Source: Promethearchaeota archaeon
Lineage (GTDB): Archaea > Asgardarchaeota > Lokiarchaeia > Sigyniarchaeales > SOKP01
Assembly (NCBI GenBank): GCA_019057795.1
Contig: JAHLWS010000071.1
Location: forward strand, 62,001-126,000
DNA length: 64,000 nucleotides
Reading direction: 5' to 3'
Numbering within the stretch: the first letter of the stretch is position 1; the number at the start of each line of letters is the position of its first letter. Below the pieces are notes generated by a model that was given only the letters and a program-made list of their open reading frames with translations, ran no database searches and had not been told where the DNA came from. Made by a program: the position numbers and the translations under genes. Below are positions 62,620 to 64,000 of the stretch, piece by piece.

Positions 62620-62829
62620 ATGATCGATATGGAAAAACCGGCATCTTATTACGATTGGGAAAAGAATTTTAAGAAGTCTTCTAATAAGCGCAAAAACGAG
62701 CCAAAAGAAGCGAGGGTCGTTAATTCAATCGGGCTTCCAGACGATTTTTTTAAAAACTACTTAAAAATGTGGAAGTATAATTATCTTTTTAAAGACAAAT
62801 TCGAACCCCATAGTCATCGTATCCTCTAA
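62620..62829 (+). CDS. 69-aa protein, unknown
   Basis: ATG start, or a second ATG three codons later. Basic and aromatic (YYDWEKNFKKSSNKRKNEPK); its middle SIGLPDDFFKNYLKMWKYNYLFKDK echoes LPDAFMKLIDYVG of the 61-kb gene. It is likely co-regulated with the longin-like gene 131 bases further. Confidence 0.45.
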   Translation: MIDMEKPASYYDWEKNFKKSSNKRKNEPKEARVVNSIGLPDDFFKNYLKMWKYNYLFKDKFEPHSHRIL

Positions 62830-62960
62830 TTCTAATTAAAAAAATATTTTATACTACGCAGAAGTCATTTTGATATTATACTAATTTTAATTTAAATTAT
62901 CATTTCATTCGCTATAGCTTATAGTTATTAATAATTTAAGATTGAAGAGATTTCGAATTT

Positions 62961-63359
62961 ATGTCAGAATTTTTGCTCGATTTTTTTGTTCTCGCGGAAG
63001 GAGGAAAAGTGATTTTTAGCCATTCTTCTCTTTTAAAATGCGATGAACAACTGCTAGGTGCGTATTTTCACGCAATAAATGCGGTTTATAAGATTTGTTT
63101 TCAGAGAGATTTACAAAAAATATCAATGAACCAATATCGTTTGCATTTTAAGAAGATGGAACCATTTTTCTTTATTGGTATGTCCTCAGTTGACATTGGC
63201 TACAAATCAGCTAACAATAATTTTGAACATTTAGCCCACCTATTTTACGATAAGTTCCAGCATAATTTGCCGCAATATTGGGAAAGCGACATAAAAATGT
63301 TTCATTGCTTTAGTTCTGAAGTGAATAAAAAATTAAAGGAAATTATCGTAGAAGGATAA
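62961..63359 (+). CDS. longin/roadblock-like domain protein
   Basis: 132 residues, a single domain. Order strand (LLDFFVLAEGGKVIFSHSS), helix (LGAYFHAINAVYKICFQRDL), strands (QYRLHFKKMEPFFFIGMSSVDIGY) and a long helix, matching the longin profile also seen at the N-terminus of the 18.5-kb GTPase. Longin domains sit on membranes and GTPases. Convergent with the DUF433 gene. Confidence 0.6.
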   Translation: MSEFLLDFFVLAEGGKVIFSHSSLLKCDEQLLGAYFHAINAVYKICFQRDLQKISMNQYRLHFKKMEPFFFIGMSSVDIGYKSANNNFEHLAHLFYDKFQHNLPQYWESDIKMFHCFSSEVNKKLKEIIVEG

Positions 63360-63367
63360 AATCGAGC

Positions 63368-63577
63368 TTAAAAATCAACAATAAAAACAGAGTAATCCAA
63401 AGCTGCTTTTATATCATCTTCAGTAAGCCTTGAATATTCATCTATTATCTTTTGAAAGGTTGCTCCATCGCGCAACATTTTCAAGACTATAGATATTGGA
63501 ATTCTCGTTCCTTTAAATACTGGCTTCCCAGATAAAATTTTTGGATCGATATTAATTCGATCAGCATATCCTATCAT
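63368..63577 (-). CDS. DUF433-type antitoxin
   Basis: 69 residues: RINIDPKILSGKPVFKGTRI, PISIVLKMLRDGATFQKIIDE and YSRLTEDDIKAALDY. This matches DUF433, the DNA-binding antitoxin that normally precedes a DUF5615 PIN-like toxin gene. No such toxin follows; the next gene is convergent. So it is an orphan, or the toxin was lost. Confidence 0.85.
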   Translation of the reverse strand: MIGYADRINIDPKILSGKPVFKGTRIPISIVLKMLRDGATFQKIIDEYSRLTEDDIKAALDYSVFIVDF

Positions 63578-63599
63578 TTTTAATCATCATTTTACAATT

Positions 63600-64000
63600 T
63601 TCTAATAATTAAATTATATTCCCTCTACTTATAATTTACTATATTTCTATATGGGAACATTTCTTTCTGATCAAACGATGGCTTGAAAAGGCACGAGAAG
63701 TAAAAGAAATAAATAAACTTCAGTTTAAGTTTCCGGATTTATTTATCTTTAACTTGTTCCTAGCCATGTGGAAGGCGTAGGCAGAACAAGAACACAGGGC
63801 TCTTAAATTTTTTTGGAGTATATAATTGTTGTTGGTTAAATTTGCATCGTTTCGATCGGTAACAAAAATTACAAGGGCAAGCTGAGTTGGAACGTGAGGC
63901 CAAAAAAATTTGCGACCTAACAAGATGTGTAGAAGCTCTAAATTTTTTTTTGCTCGCTGATAATCGAATATAGGGGCGATTTTATAAGCTTTATGAAGGT
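63600..64000. other. decayed coding-like sequence near the window edge
   Basis: No intact gene is seen in the last 400 bases. Plus-strand fragments look protein-like in different frames: WLEKAREVKEINKLQFKFPD near 63683, then a TAG and AEQEHRALKFF, and later ELEREAKKICDLTRCVEALN near 63885. Stops and frame shifts break it, so a decayed gene is likely, of unknown family. Confidence 0.3.

Noticed and set aside
63720..63923. 67-codon minus frame near the window end
   Set aside because: The plus strand there carries fragments of more convincing coding sequence, so this is judged a shadow of decayed DNA.

Overview
The window looks like a piece of an Asgard archaeal genome, probably Lokiarchaeia-like. 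The base composition is strongly AT-rich. Several genes have an archaeal TATA-like box about 30 bases before the start codon. Archaeal information and lipid genes are present (RPA-type OB-fold protein, CDP-alcohol phosphatidyltransferase). Eukaryote-signature families recur: three Ras-type GTPases, a roadblock/LC7-like protein, two longin/roadblock-like proteins, and many HEAT-repeat or coiled-coil proteins. The taxonomic call is inferred from gene content only. I saw no rRNA, tRNA, CRISPR array or intact insertion sequence.

Layout. 0-5.5 kb: a PAS-domain sensor cut by the window edge, an EhaR-like HAD phosphatase, a HEAT protein, an SRPBCC protein, zinc-ribbon membrane proteins and a HEPN gene relic. 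5.5-10.4 kb: purD, with a palindromic operator over its presumed transcription start, divergent from a GH116 beta-glucosidase. 10.6-14.2 kb: a corrinoid methyl-transfer operon (51-aa protein, corrinoid protein, UroD-like methyltransferase) next to a winged-helix/iron-sulfur protein. 14.3-16.0 kb: a small GTPase followed by two coiled-coil proteins. 16.1-18.3 kb: phospholipid synthase and M32 carboxypeptidase. 18.5-24.2 kb: a longin-GTPase fusion and HEAT/coiled-coil/helical proteins. 24.4-29.7 kb: a UroD relic, an alpha/beta hydrolase, an acyl-CoA synthetase, an amidase and a TrmJ-like methyltransferase.

30-37 kb: a UvrD/PcrA helicase bracketed by imperfect inverted repeats, membrane and winged-helix proteins, and a ribbon-helix-helix mini-operon with an operator. 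37-44 kb: CPBP protease, PhzF, GPH symporter, hydrolase, DUF998 protein, phosphoglycerate mutase, ATC hydrolase-like protein. 44-49 kb: a sequon-rich surface protein, two overlapping hexapeptide acyltransferases, and an acyl-CoA dehydrogenase with a winged-helix tail. 49-55 kb: a small RHH/ATPase operon, DUF1028-TPR, and AbrB-GNAT divergent from a methyltransferase. 55-60.3 kb: a roadblock / 54-aa / MglA-like GTPase / 384-aa operon beside a CoiA-like nuclease and RPA. 60.3-64 kb: small orphan proteins, a longin-like protein, an orphan DUF433 antitoxin and decayed sequence.

The main cross-cutting observation is that at least six apparently intact coding frames extend well upstream of their first ATG/GTG/TTG. 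The two acyltransferases, the DUF998 protein, the coiled-coil protein behind the GTPase and a small 29.7-kb gene are the clearest. This means either unusual start codons (ATT, ATA, ACG) or several small indels or substitutions near gene starts. The most system-like candidates are the GTPase operons at 14.3-16.0 and 57-58.4 kb and the longin-GTPase neighbourhood at 18.5-24.2 kb.
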